From Albula goreensis (Eukaryota > Chordata > Actinopteri > Albuliformes > Albulidae): a stretch of 64,000 nt of DNA. The notes under the pieces were generated by a model. The model saw only the letters and a program-made list of their open reading frames with translations. It was not told the origin of the DNA and searched no databases. Location of the stretch: contig CM040745.1 in the NCBI GenBank assembly GCA_022829145.1, positions 18,813,906 to 18,877,905 of the forward strand. The letters are read 5' to 3'. A program made the translations under genes and the position numbers. Below, piece by piece: positions 12,901 through 25,900 of this stretch (positions are counted from its first letter, which is position 1; every line of letters starts with the position of its first letter).

Positions 12901-15239
12901 AACAGATCTGCATTGCCATCTCATCTTGAGATTATACTTGAGCACATAATGAGAACAAAAAGCACATCACATGATATAGGGATTGCCCCAAGAAGGTAAT
13001 TGCTTTTGCTGTAAACACCTGCCAGTAGGACTGACCTGTGCTTTCCATTAGCATAGCTAGACTCTTGTTAGAGCTCTGTTGAGGCACCCCAGAGAGGATA
13101 TCTTACTTATACAAAAAACCAAAAACAGCAGTCCTTAGTATTGTGAGGTTTGAAGGTGAGGGAATTGGATGAGATAATGGCAGTCAGTCCAGTTCTTCCT
13201 CAGACATGTTTGAGTGCACAACTCATTCATTGCTCTTGATGTTAATGTTGGCACAATAATCAATTATACAACAGTCAGTGAATAATGCAGGAGTATTTAT
13301 GATAGACATCTGCTAAGGGGATTGCTGTTTTTACTTCAGTTCTACATTATGATTTGCTGAATCTTCTACCGTTGTATGACAGTGTGCATCCTTGTCCAGT
13401 CTGTGCTTGCATTTCTGTTATTTTTGTCAAAATGTTTGATTTCTGCAACTGTATCTCTATGAATCAGGGAGACTGTATCTTCTAAAGTAATTAAGTTGCC
13501 TTAAAAAAATCCAAGTCATTTGCATTTGTAAGGATTCATATACAATATCAATATGTATTTTCAACCTCCTTTCAGTAAAACAGCCAGTACTGTGGCTTAG
13601 TCTGTTTGTTAGGTTTTGTCCTCTTTTACTACAATAAGTGATGATCACAGAGGCTGGTTGTGAAATTACCTTTCAGAAGAATATAGCTCCTTAATACATT
13701 GTTGCCTTCATCTGTTGTGAGGCACAGTATTTTTTACCTTTAATGACAAATCCCATGTCTTTTCTGAATTCTGGACATAAAACCTTACTCAACCAACATT
13801 TGTTAGGAGCCAGTTCTTCTGACGGTGAGTCAACATGAAGTGCCACCTGTCAATGACAAGAGAGAATTGATGATTCTAGACCCTCATGTTCACTGGAATG
13901 ACCAGAAGGGAATATAGGTTTCTCTGCCATCTAGAGGATTGTTTTAGCATTGCATATGTGTATGGTTTTGCACTTCCTGAACATTGATAATCTTTACTTA
14001 TGGGCTTGGAAGTTACAGTTTGAGCGAGTTGGTTGATCTGCTAAAAATGCAACAAGATTTGTTTGGTTGTTAATTATAGCACCAAGAGTTTTCAGGCTTG
14101 AATACCTTCCTGTAATTAGCACTTCACCTTTGTAAAATAATGGTTAGACTTTTCTGACCCAAAGTTTTAATACCAGACCTCACCCCTGAGGGTTGTGCAG
14201 GCCTTCACATTGGAGTGTCAAACATCTATCACAAAATGCACAAAAAAAGTTATTTTATTATTCTCTACCTTTATTTGATCAGGTATCATGTAGGTCCACT
14301 TCATTAACACATTGCTTCTCCATTGCTGTGCTGGGCAATTTGAATCTAATTGTATAAAGAGTGCCTAATGTAGTTCTTGACTGTCTTCTCTGTCTTTGGT
14401 CATATTTTCACTTGGGGGCCATGCTTGGTGAATGGCTTCTCCACATTAATGCTAATAATATATTCTTCCTGCTCATCTGACCTCTGACCTCTTTCCTCTC
14501 TCAGAACATCTATGTTATTATGTTATTTTTTCCACATTTACCCTGCCAAGCATTTCAGGTTTATGCTCTTGCATGTGGATGCCCTATCAATATCAGTACT
14601 AAAGTTAATAGTTTTATATTTTTAAATAAGTATGGTGTCTTGGAACTTTTTTTTTTTTCAAATTTACTAAACTACTGTATCTGCATTATAGCAGAAACAG
14701 TTTCCTATATTGTTTTGCCTGATATCTTGTAACCTCATCTCCTATTGAAAGCACAGTGTTACAGGTCTCTCTCAATTTGCCGCATGATTTTAATGCATGG
14801 ATTGCCTGATGCCTGATGGGATGAACTGCTCTCATGGACTGTGGAGGGCCAAGCAAACATACTTCCCATCAGTAAAATAGTGTTTCCCCTATTCAATACA
14901 TCCTGGCTACATTTACCCTCACTTTACAGCATCTTGCACACTTTCTGAGTTCAACTAAATGTGTCATCTGATAACCCTTCTCGATCTTGTCCTAGCCATG
15001 GGTCCCAACCAATACCTCTCTGTATTAGCATGAATACCTGGGACCCAGAGTCTGAAACCAGCCACTGGAAAAATATAAATGAGGAGCTAAAGTACAACGA
15101 CCTCCTGCAGACCTTCCACACCTTCAGCCAGTGAACCTGGCTACCCCTGGGCACAAGACAGTATTGACTTCTTACACCAGCTGGTTCAGATACAAATTCC
15201 AGGGATACAATAAAGAACACCAAGTAAAAAAAGGCATTG
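9951..15239. other. no gene recognised between the promoter-like region and the acvr2a 3' end
   Basis: AT-rich sequence with only short open frames. A plus-strand AATAAA occurs at 12290 and at 15208. I looked specifically for parts of ORC4, the mammalian neighbour, and saw none. A homopolymer T run is at 10351-10367. Confidence 0.5.
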
Positions 15240-15377
15240 AATGTATCTAATATTCTTTATTTTAGACAGTTACAGTCTTGTCTAAAAATTAATTTCTGAA
15301 CAACTACAGATAATTACAGTAAATGTGTATCGCCATTAAAAGAATACCACCTTGAGAACATTCAGAAGGACCGGCCA

Positions 15378-15405
15378 CTTTCACTTACTTTACAGTAAGT
15401 GAAAG
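15378..15405. repeat. perfect 11-bp stem hairpin
   Basis: CTTTCACTTAC, six bases (TTTACA), then the exact reverse complement GTAAGTGAAAG. It lies near the distal end of the possible acvr2a 3' UTR and would fold in RNA from either strand. Confidence 0.7.
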
Positions 15406-18400
15406 GATACCATGAATCAATCTAGAAATTGAATATATGCTGGTTTAGTCTTAAAGTGGGTTAACATTCACATCCTTAATAGAAACGGACACGGCAGGTC
15501 AAGATATTCCCCTTACTTTAATAAAATATCTATGCCTCAGCAAAATATCTCAGCCAAATAATTTAAACCCCTTGTAGCTGCAAAACGTATATGGAACTAC
15601 AGCTTTACTATAATTTTTTTTGTTTTGTTTCTGAAAGTATGATGTATGTAATGGCCTGTTTGAGGAATTGTGTTTGGCACTTGCTTTTATTAATTTATGT
15701 GTACTATATACAGATTTTTAAAATGTAGTATTCATCCACATGGAATTTGATAGGCAGACCCAAATAGAATAAACCTATTTTTTGTCACATCTGGATGATT
15801 TTATTCTCAACATGCCGTGAAAGTACTGCTTTTAAGAGTAGGTTGTTAGTAATAAACAAATATAACAGTGCTGAAGCTCCCATTACACAGCACAATCACT
15901 TGCAGCCTTGGAACAACTCTGCAGGGAAAACAGCAGGTAACTACCACCGCCTAGTGGACCACTTTGGAATGGCCATTTCACATATATTACATGCATAAAA
16001 CTTCACAGGTCACATTTCATCTTGAACACTGAATTTGAAAATAAATAATAGTGTTTATGTGCATGGTATTTGTTTTTACTGCATTTATTGGATACTTGTG
16101 CAATGATTGTTTGACTCACTTGTCCACTAGTTAACATATATTTATTTTAATTACAGCAAGTATTACTGTCAAATGTTACCATGGGTGTGGGCTGCAACTC
16201 AATAACAGTAAATATACTGCCTCGCTTTTATTATAGAGAGGTACATTAACATTGTAAAGACTGACTTGTTCCATTCAGCTTTATTATTTTTTTTTTTTAA
16301 ATTCTTTATGGCTGTGACAATCAGTCACTGAAGTCATATAACACTTTTTTTAAAGTAGTATTTAATATGAATATTTACTGTGTCAAACATATAATATGTA
16401 AGCATACATAATAATTGTAAGGTTAAGGACATCACAACCAAAAATGTGACCACAGCATTTGGGAAACAGTGAAGTGTGGAGACCAAACAGTGCAGTCACT
16501 ATACTTTATTTTATGGGGGATAGCATACAATTTACCTGTACAATATTTAACAATCACTTCCAACCTGGCCTGTGAAACTGTTAAATACTTGCAAAACAAT
16601 AAAAAATGGCAAGTACACTTTGACAGTAGTACAGCTGTTTGTGCCCAAGAAGCACAGAACATCGGCAGATACAGAGAATCAAAGCTAACATGGTTTAGCA
16701 ATATTAGCTTTCTGGCATAATCGAGAGGTAATGTGTGTCACTTGAAACTGAATATTTATAGAAAAAACACTGCTGGTCAAATCCCACTAAACATTCTCAC
16801 ACTGTTGCTGGAACATTGTACCAAAGTTACCATGTAGTCACAAGGCCTCAGCAGAGCTGTGAGAAGGTTATGCGTTAGCTGAGATGTCTGAGGTAAACGA
16901 TGTTTCGATCCAGGGTGTCATTTGTAGTGCCTAAATGGGAAGGAGAGGTGACCTTGGGCTTTGACATAAATTAGTACAATTAAAAATATAGATATATAAA
17001 ATAAACAACAATAAAATCTTATTTTGGAATAATTACTTTATGAAGGATTTTTTTGCTTTGTGATACAAAATGGCAAAACAACCTCATGCTAAATTCACAA
17101 TCTAAAAACGACATTCATATTTACATAATGTGCATTCCATTAAGTCCGCAGCCAATAACTAGAGAAGGGGGTTTGGCCTATTAATGGGGTGAAAATAGAA
17201 GTTGCAATTTTTATACACAACAAAAGCCCAGATCTCCAACACACTGAAGTGAACAATCTTAGCTTTTTTTATTTATTTTTTTTTGGGGGGGGCGGGGGTG
17301 CGGTGGCTGGGGTGAGTATCTGTACAGCGATAAGTGAATGACTGTAATGTCCAAGAAGTCTTGAGTATTCCAAAATGGGTTGAGGGGAGACAAATGACAC
17401 CCAAACAATACGAGTGACCCTCTGGGCAGGGGGTCAAGTCACATGGCTACATTCATTTTCTTTAGCACAAGGACAAGGACAAAAAAAATCAGTAAGGATG
17501 TGGTGGCAGGTGCACACAGAAAAAAATTGCATATCTGCCTTTTTCCCCTCCCCTCCCTGCTCGGAGACTGGTGACTGTTTCCGTTTCCCTGCGAGGTGTG
17601 ATTCGCTCACCGCTGTGAAATGAGGAGCGGGAAGCGGCGAAGATCCAGTGTACATAGGTATTCACAGTAATGAAGATGAACTGCGCTGAGGTTCTTGTAC
17701 CCCATTTCCCAGCGTATGAATACTACTCAGACAGACCCACATACTGGGAAGTGGCAGACGGACGTGAAACTCGCCAGTCTTTTTGGGCATTGGCAGAGGG
17801 GCTAGGGAACACGTCGGCACCCCACCCTCCTTACGATTATGCTCCAGCCAACAATAATCTGCCAATAAATAAAACCAGTTTAAAAATGCTACAGTTTGCG
17901 TAAAAATTTGCCGCCGTGGCAATGTTACTGTACCTCTGCAGATTGCATATAATTAATTTAGTAAAGCATAGTACTGTATCCCTGAACATTGTTGCAGTTC
18001 CTGTTAAAAAAATACAGGACATGTACATGAGGAAAGCAAGTATAAAGATAACTGCTGCATCATTGTGATATCCGGAAAACAGACAAATAATAAAATGCCT
18101 TGATCAATCACTGGAACTAGAATTTGGAGATTCCTACTGAATTACTCTCCAGTACGTTACCATCTGCCTCTGCCAAACAGGTACTATGTGTTCACTTGGA
18201 GCTTACAATGCTCTGTGACTGATGCAGTTTGTGGCTTGAGTCCTATTCCACAGGATCTACACTGCCGCACCGTCGATGCTGAGGACCGAGCTGTACATAA
18301 TGGCACCAGGATGAGTGAGAGAGAGAAGTCACTTGTGGCTCAAAGCAGAGAGAGGGGGTTTTGAAGCTTCCTGAGGTGTGCTCAATACACTGATACCAGC

Positions 18401-18425
18401 ACGCTAATTCCAAGAACAAGTACAC

Positions 18426-18470
18426 TGAGAGAGAGAGAGAGAGAGAGGGAGTGAGTGAGAAAGAGAGAGA
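18426..18470. repeat. (GA)n microsatellite
   Basis: GA dinucleotides with a few interruptions (GGGAGTGAGTGAG) in the probable acvr2a 3' UTR. Confidence 0.85.
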
Positions 18471-18737
18471 CATATGGACAGTAAAAGGAAGGACACGTCC
18501 ATTGAATCAAATCCTAAAAAAATAAATAAAATAAAAAAATTCAGCCTCGGATACCAGACAACTCACAGAGGAGCCTAAAAAATGAAATGGGAAAAAAGGC
18601 ATGCGTAAATCTAATAAATATTCCATAGACACAGCAAACCTAAACAGGGAAGTGCTTTAAAATATTTCTGAAGTCCAAATTATTAGGGTTTTGTTTTTCT
18701 CACTACATTTTTGAAAGAAATAGAACTTTTATAAACA

Positions 18738-18769
<32 letters not shown>
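18738..18769. repeat. (AAT)n microsatellite
   Basis: About ten uninterrupted AAT units in the probable acvr2a 3' UTR. Confidence 0.9.
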
Positions 18770-18771
<2 letters not shown>

Positions 18772-19748
18772 TTATTCAAAAACAATTATTTTAAAACAGC
18801 AGGGCAAACAGAACACAAAACATTAAAAGGAGAAAAAAATAAAGGCAGAAACTCAGGTGTATAAATGGCCATTATCTATTGGCATACTCCATTATAAATG
18901 CTGTAGTTATTGTTTTTTGTTTCATTTTCTCTTTCTTGTAAAATGCTAAATACCAAACAGGTGTCATCTGAATATTTTGGATTGTTTTTTTTAGTGTTAC
19001 ACAAACTCATTATTTGTCAGAGGTGGAACTGAGGTATTCCTTGTTGAGGGAGGTTTATGGTTATTTAAAGTAATGCTTGGAAGTGAATCCCAACAAATAA
19101 CCTTGATTACCATGTTTTTTTTTTTTTCTTTTCATTGATATATGTACAGCAGCAGTACACTAAACATTCAGAAGCCGTTTCTTATTGGCATTACAATAGT
19201 CAGTTATATAAACACAAAAACAGCAAATGCATTTAAAAACAAGTTGCCCTTTTTATACTGAAATGAAATGAACGGTGTAGGGTTTTTTTTTTCATCTTTT
19301 CAATTTTCTTAGAAAAACTAGCATAAGTCCATTTGAGGAGGTCCTTTTTTGTCATTGTCCATACAAAAAGAACAACACCTGGCCAAGTTTGATTCAAATG
19401 ACAATGGCCCATTGCCAAGCTGGCGATTCCGTGTTATGCTCTTGGTGTAGTGTCTGAGGAGGATCCTGATTTGAATGACTGTAGTGTTGTCTCTCTGGCT
19501 CTCCACAGGAGCCAGGCTGCATGTCTTCAGGCACACATGTAACTAAAATGTGGGTGGCAGAAAGCAGTCTGGGTGCAGATATTCCTGAATGCAGGCGGCC
19601 TTGTCCTCTGTACACAAATGGCACTGCATGTGAGTCTTGAGGGCAGCCGGCTATGTCCAACTGGGTCTGGTTCAGCAGCTTGGCGGCTCTGGGGGCGAGT
19701 CCGGTTAGTCGCTGCACTGTTTTTTTTTTATTTCGCCCTTAGGCCCCA

Positions 19749-19943
19749 TCATAAACTGGACTCTTTGGGCGGGAAGTCCACGTTGGTCACCATGGTGACG
19801 ACGGTGACAATCTCCTCGGGGGCGATGATGCTGGTCTGTCGCTGCATCTGGATGATGCGCTCCTCCACGCAGCCTGCAGAAAGGCGTGCCTCTGCCTCGT
19901 GATCCCAGCACTCCTCTATGGTCTCACACAGCATGGCCAGGCC
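19749..19943 (-). CDS. acvr2a: acvr2a exon 11: last coding exon with stop
   Basis: 195 nt from a TGGCGCAG acceptor to a TGA stop at 19751-19749. It encodes 64 residues beginning [20 protein letters not shown], with the kinase C-terminal [12 protein letters not shown], and ending [11 protein letters not shown]. The final ESSL fits a class I PDZ-binding motif; in mammals this tail binds activin-receptor-interacting PDZ proteins. The 3' UTR follows below 19749. Confidence 0.97.
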   Translation of the reverse strand, partial: GLAMLCETIEECWDHEAEARLSAGCVEERIIQMQRQTSIIAPEEIVTVVTMVTNVDFPPKESSL

Positions 19944-22900
19944 CTGCGCCAGACAGACACACTGCTTACTGCCTATATACCGGGCCTGTGACCCTCTCAT
20001 ACACACTGGTACACAGCACAAACACACGCCTGTGACCCTCTCACACACACTGGTACACAGCACAAACACACGCCTGTAACCCTCTCATACACACTGATAC
20101 ACAGCACAAACACACGCCTGTGACCCTCTCATACACACTAATACACAGCACAAACACACGTCTGTGAGCCTCTCATCAACACTGATACACAGCAGAAACA
20201 CACGCCTGTGACCCTCTCATAAACACTGATACACAGCACAAACACATGCCTCTGACCCTCTCATAAACACTGATACACAGCACAAACACATGCCTGATAC
20301 ACACTGACACACAGCACAAACACACCCTGTGACCCTCACAAGCACCCACAAGTTTGGTATCCGTTCCCAGATATACAGTATTGGTATATGCATACTTTGT
20401 AGTATAGACACACATCAGTTACTCTCTCATAAACATCGGAGTACATAGAGGAGATGTACACCTGTATTGTCATCAGCATTATTCATTCAGCACTATTCAG
20501 CTAAAAGATTGCTTTGATTTAGCAGCAATGCATTCTGTTTGCAGCTTCATCAGCTTCTACTGTAACAAACATCTGCAGCAGTATATTTGGGACTAGGTTA
20601 TCTAGGCTAATATACTCATTCAGCTAACTTGGGTCAAATAAAAAGATAACGGTGAGACAAACGTGAAGAGAGAAAACTAGCGGCCAAGCATGTCACTGAA
20701 AGCTCAAAGGAATTATGACAGAGGGGGAAAAAGGCTGTATTCAGCACTTATTCAAGACAGACACAGACAGCCACCGTCTACACAGGGATAACTGACCACA
20801 GCTGACCAGTATCATTTGATTCTCTAATCAATAGTGCTATCCAACAGTATTTTAGCAACATCTAGAATATGAAGACAATAGATAAGGACACCAGAGTTAT
20901 GAACAGGACTGAAGCAAGCACAAATAACCAACAACACACCTAATGTCTGAGCAGACAAGGAGCTATCTGAAATAAATTAGTGAATGCATTTCAAAGAGAA
21001 AGAGCAGGGAGGTGAGAAGTGAAGAGGAACAGCAGGGAGGTGAGAGATAAAGGAGGAACGAAGGGAGATGAAGAGGAGGAGATAAGGGGATGGCAAGTGA
21101 GGTATGACTGTATTAAAGCAACTTACAGCATGTTTCTGCCAGCACTCTCTCAGTGCAGGCCGAAGTTTCTTGTGTACTACCACCTCCTGCATGTCCTCCA
21201 GCGAGGGGTGCTGGCCCACCTCCTCCTCAAACGGCAGTGTGTACTCATCCACTGGGCCTGGGAGCAGGGCACACCAGGGTCAGGCCATCTCACTCTTACA
21301 CACTCACATAAGGCTCAGAGTGCACTTCACACTCGTGAACAGATGATCAGATCTACATTCACTGTCAAGCACAGGACCAAGACAATACACCAACTCAATC
21401 AATAAAGTTAAATGGAACCAGAATGGGAATACCAAGCAGCCCAGGGCACAGCATGAATATTTAACTGATAATTATCCTGCTGTCACTGACTGCTAGTGTG
21501 GGGTTGAAAGGCTGTGCCCTTCAGCCAAACCATCCCACATCAAAGAGGCACTCAGTTTAACAGTCTAACCTTGCTGTGAAATGGTAAGGTCTGTTAGTAT
21601 AGACTAGCAAGAAGATGGGAAGCCCTTATCTATAGCTCAAATACATAAACTGGCTTTGAGGTAGTAAGGTGTTAGCTCTAGTCCAGATACATGAACTTAG
21701 CTTTAGCTGTAGCTCAGATAGATAAAGCAACAGTGAGATGGTTAGGCCTTAGCTGTAGCGCAGATAGATAATGTAGCGTTGAGATGGTTAGGCCTTAGCT
21801 GTAGCGCAGATAGATAAAGCAGCAGTGAGATGGTTAGGCCTTAGCTGTAGCTCAGATAGATAAAGCAACAGTGAGATGGTTAGGCCTTAGCTGTAGCGCA
21901 GATAGATAATGTAGCATTGAGATGGTTAGGCCTTAGCTGTAGCGCAGATAGATAAAGCAGCAGTGAGATGGTTAGGCCTTAGCTGTAGCTGAGATAGATA
22001 AAGCAGCAGTGAGATGGTTAGGCCTTAGCTGTAGCTCTGATAGATAATGTAGCATTGAGATGGTAAGGCCTTAGCTGTAGCTGAGATAGATAAAGCAGCA
22101 GTGAGATGGTTAGGCCTTAGCTGTAGCTGAGATAGATAAAGCAGCAGTGAGATGGTTAGGCTTTAGCTGTAGCGCAGATAGATAAAGCAGCAGTGAGATG
22201 GTTAGGCTTTAGCTGTAGCGCAGATAGATAAAGCAGCATTGAGATGGTAAGGCCTTAGCTGTAGTTCAGATAGATAAAGCAGCAGTTAGATGGTTAGGCC
22301 TTAGCTGTAGCTCAGATAGATAAAGCAGCAGTGAGATGGTTAGGCTTTAGCTGTAGCGCAGATAGATAAAGCAGCAGTAAGATGGTTAGGCCTTAGCTGT
22401 AGCTCAGATAGATAAAGCAGCAGTTAGATGGTTAGGCCTTAGCTGTAGCTCAGATAGATAAAGCAGCAGTGAGATGGTTAGGCTTTAGCTGTAGCTCAGA
22501 TAGATAAAGCAGCAGTGAGATGGTTAGGCTTTAGCTGTAGCGCAGATAGATAAAGCAGCAGTAAGATGGTTAGGCCTTAGCTGTAGCTCAGATAGATAAA
22601 GCAGCAGTGAGATGGTTAGGCCTTAGCTGTAGCTCAGATAGATAAAGCAGCAGTAAGATGGTTAGGCCTTAGCTGTAGCTGAGATAGATAAAGCAGCAGT
22701 GAGATGGTTAGGCTTTAGCTGTAGCTCAGATAGATAAAGCAGCAGTAAGATGGTTAGGCCTTAGCTGTAGCTCAGATAGATAAAGCAGCAGTGAGATGGT
22801 TAGGCTTTAGCTGTAGCGCAGATAGATAATGTAGCATTGAGATGGTAAGGCCTTAGCTGTAGCGCAGATAGATAAAGCAGCAGTTAGATGGTTAGGCTTT

Positions 22901-25900
22901 AGCTGTAGCGCAGATAGATAAAGCAGCAGTAAGATGGTTAGGCCTTAGCTGTAGCTCAGATAGATAAAGCAGCAGTGAGATGGTTAGGCTTTAGCTGTAG
23001 CGCAGATAGATAAAGCAGCAGTAAGATGGTTAGGCCTTAGCTGTAGCTCTGATAGATAAAGCAGCAGTTAAATAGTAAGGCCTGTTCTTACCGTCAGCGG
23101 CAGTGCAGCGGGCAGATAGCTCCCACAGAACCAAGCCCATGGCATACATGTCTATCCTCAGGAAGGCATCACGCTGGAAGTTTATGGCCCCCTCCAGGAC
23201 CTCTGGAGCCATATACCGCCGAGTGCCCACCTAAACCAATTACACACAGCCAATGGTGTCAGAGGTGCATGGGGTCAATGAATGAACAGTTCACAAATTT
23301 GGCAGGTGCTTGGCTGGATAGCAGAGGCTAAAGTGGTACTGATACACAGTCACATCACCAGTGCTTAACAGAATCACAAATTCCCAGGCTCAATGAGTGA
23401 CATGAGTGACACATGATCAGGGCTCCAGTGATTTAGGGATAGCTCTCAGCATGACTGCTCTTATGACATGACAGTCATGATACCCCCAGGGACAGAGGTT
23501 ACCTGTTCAGTCCTGCTCATGGAAAATATTTCAGACTCCTGAGGTTTGCACTGACCCTGATTAACCATGAATTAGGACTCCACCATTCAGCTGTTCCTGT
23601 CACCTTAATAAGCTAAGCAAGTCAGTCTGCCATCAGGGTCAGTCATAGTCTATAGCTCCATTTAGTCCTCACTAGAATTCCTGAAACAGTAAATGATTAC
23701 AATAAAACTTTTTGCCCAGTCCACCTAAGCTTTGAATGGTCCACCTGACTGGATGGGATGTTTGATTAGATCAGTTTTGTCTTGAAGACTTAATGTTTGA
23801 AGACTAATTTTATTCAAACAAGCCATCCAAAGATAGGCTTGTTAAAGACAACAAAGAAGTGTGAAGACAACAACATATCAAAATCTAATGCAAATGTATG
23901 TCGCTGAAAAATAGCTACAGACAACAAATACAGCTGGTAGTAATATTTATAAGAATAACAAACATTGAGGGTAGCATAACTTTTCATTTGATCATTATTG
24001 TGAAAAGCTATATTTGTTACACCACTTTTAGTTGCATGCATTTACTGTAATTCTCTGAAACACAAATGATTTGACACATTCCTCATCAACCATTGCCCCA
24101 TGGACAGTTTCAGCATTTACCTGCCCATGTGTGTCCCCTGCGGATTTGCCCGCCTCAAACTTCAGAGCCAGGCCAAAGTCAGCGATGCAGGCAGTCAGGT
24201 TGCTCTTTAGCAGCACGTTCTTGCTCTTGATGTCCCTGTGTTCCGAGGGCAATAATGACAGCAGGGTGAAAACAATGAAAGAGAAAGAGAGAGAGGACAG
24301 ATGAAGTAGGACACACAAGCCATGTCTGTACCTTCCAGGGGAGATGCTGCTCGGGAGGGCTTGGGAGGAATGAACTACCCGACAGCGTGGATGAGGCGGG
24401 AAGGTGAACATAATTTATCATTTGTAATGAAGCGCTCTGTCAGATGACATTAGCTGAGAGGTGGGCTAACGGCTCTTAGAAAATGTAGCTCCCCAGAGAT
24501 GGCAATAAATAATGCAGCATGCAGAAGAGATACGCGGGCAACAGAATGAAAGACATCTGGGTGTGGACCGGCGGGGGGTGGGGGTCTAGGGTTGGCCAGT
24601 GAGAGAAGGATGGGGGTAAACAGGATGATGTGAACACACCTGTGGGCAATGGCAGGCTTGTGGCCATCCTTCAGGCCTGGGATGTCCTCGTGGAGGTAGG
24701 CAAGGCCTCTGGCCATGGTTTGGGCAATGTGGCACAGTTCGTTCCAGGACACCACGTTGGCCTTCAGGTAATCAGTCAGTGAACCCTGGAGGAAATTGCA
24801 TTTATTCATACAAAGAAGAAAAAAAAACATACAGTCACTTCAAGTCACTGTGTCCCATTTTGTGATACTGTGCCATTGCAACTTATCAAAACTTGTAATT
24901 AATCCTTTTGACCACTGGAGGGCACACCTGGCAAGTGTTCCCCAGTTGAGAAGTTCACTGCCGAGGAAAAAGTATTTCTGGTGGCACATATTTCCTGTTG
25001 CACGAAACACTTCATCGACTGAAAAGGATTTCATCACTAGAATTCCATTAGGTCACTTGGCAGCCTCACAAACGGGTGATTATATTAAAGTTGGGCAGTT
25101 AACTATCTCATGACAGTCTCGCTGAGAAGTGAAGGCATTTCGTACATATTGTTTGCAGTAAGATAAGCATCTTACAGGAAACAATATGTACTACTTACTG
25201 CTACATACAAGGAATGCATTTGGTTGTTACCTCTCTAAAAGGCAGGTCTTAGTCTTCCAAAGAATTGGGGGGATAGGGGTTATTGAAGGGGGGTGTTGCC
25301 ATGGTTACCTTCTCATGGTAGGCAGTGATGAGCCACAACTCCACATCCATGTTGGTGCCTCTCTTCTCGGCACCGATGAAGTGGAGAATGTTCTCATGCT
25401 TCATTCCGCTGATGGAGTACATCTCATACTCATTCTGCCATGACTGTTTGTCCTAAGGATTGAGAAGGGAGGAGGTATGTAAAATACCATCACAGCATGA
25501 TGGTGGCATGCATGCCCTAATTTGACTATCTACCAGGTGGGACAGACCTAATGCATGTGGGAATTCCTGACAAACTGCAATGCAATAAGAAATTACAAAC
25601 ACACTGCAAATCTGTCAGGCTCAAACCATGTTTAAATCAAATTATCAGCTGTTACTCAACAGGAGAGGTGACAACACCTGATAGGAGAGGATAGGGAACA
25701 GAGCTGAGCTGCAAGCAACCCTACTGTGTTACCTCACAAAGCTGAGATTGACTGCACTGACGAGTGGCTCACAACCATACCACTGTGCTATATGGTTGAT
25801 TGCTGGGGAGAATGTATTTCTATGAGGCTGCTTGCAGACACAGGCAAAACCAGCAAAAGTGCATCTTTGCCTTTTGAGAGAAGCTGAGCTTAAAGTGATA

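Larger units (their letters stand above)
15240..19748 (-). other. acvr2a: probable acvr2a 3' UTR and downstream flank
   Basis: No open reading frame here is convincing on either strand, and the sequence directly follows the acvr2a stop codon. The 3' UTR of ACVR2A is several kilobases in mammals, so much of this stretch is probably UTR. Several TTTATT strings on the plus strand (for example near 17270, 16277, 16142 and 15254) are AATAAA signals in the gene direction; the real end cannot be chosen from sequence alone. A Pumilio-type UGUACAUA lies at 19148-19141. Also present are a (GA)n run (18426-18470), an (AAT)n run (18738-18769) and a G-rich stretch near 17285. Confidence 0.5.

Noticed and set aside
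15030..15134. Plus-strand last exon (34 codons starting MNTWDPESETSHWKNINEEL) with AATAAA at 15208
   Set aside because: The acceptor is mediocre (GTATTAG), no upstream partner exon was found and the peptide is unrecognised; left as chance.
9951..15240. ORC4, the mammalian neighbour downstream of ACVR2A
   Set aside because: None of the ATPase motifs of ORC4 (GPRGSGKT-type P-loop and its surroundings) is readable on either strand.
19986..20336. Regular direct repeats that could suggest a CRISPR array
   Set aside because: The units are contiguous with no unique spacers, and the setting is a vertebrate intron.
21703..23082. 46-bp repeats as a CRISPR array or a coding repeat
   Set aside because: No spacers; the units contain stop codons in the frames checked and 46 is not a multiple of three, so no long repeat protein is encoded.
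24028..24421. Long overlapping minus- and plus-strand open frames around acvr2a exons 7-9
   Set aside because: They are read-throughs of true exons into introns or shadows in other frames; the splice sites define the real coding parts.
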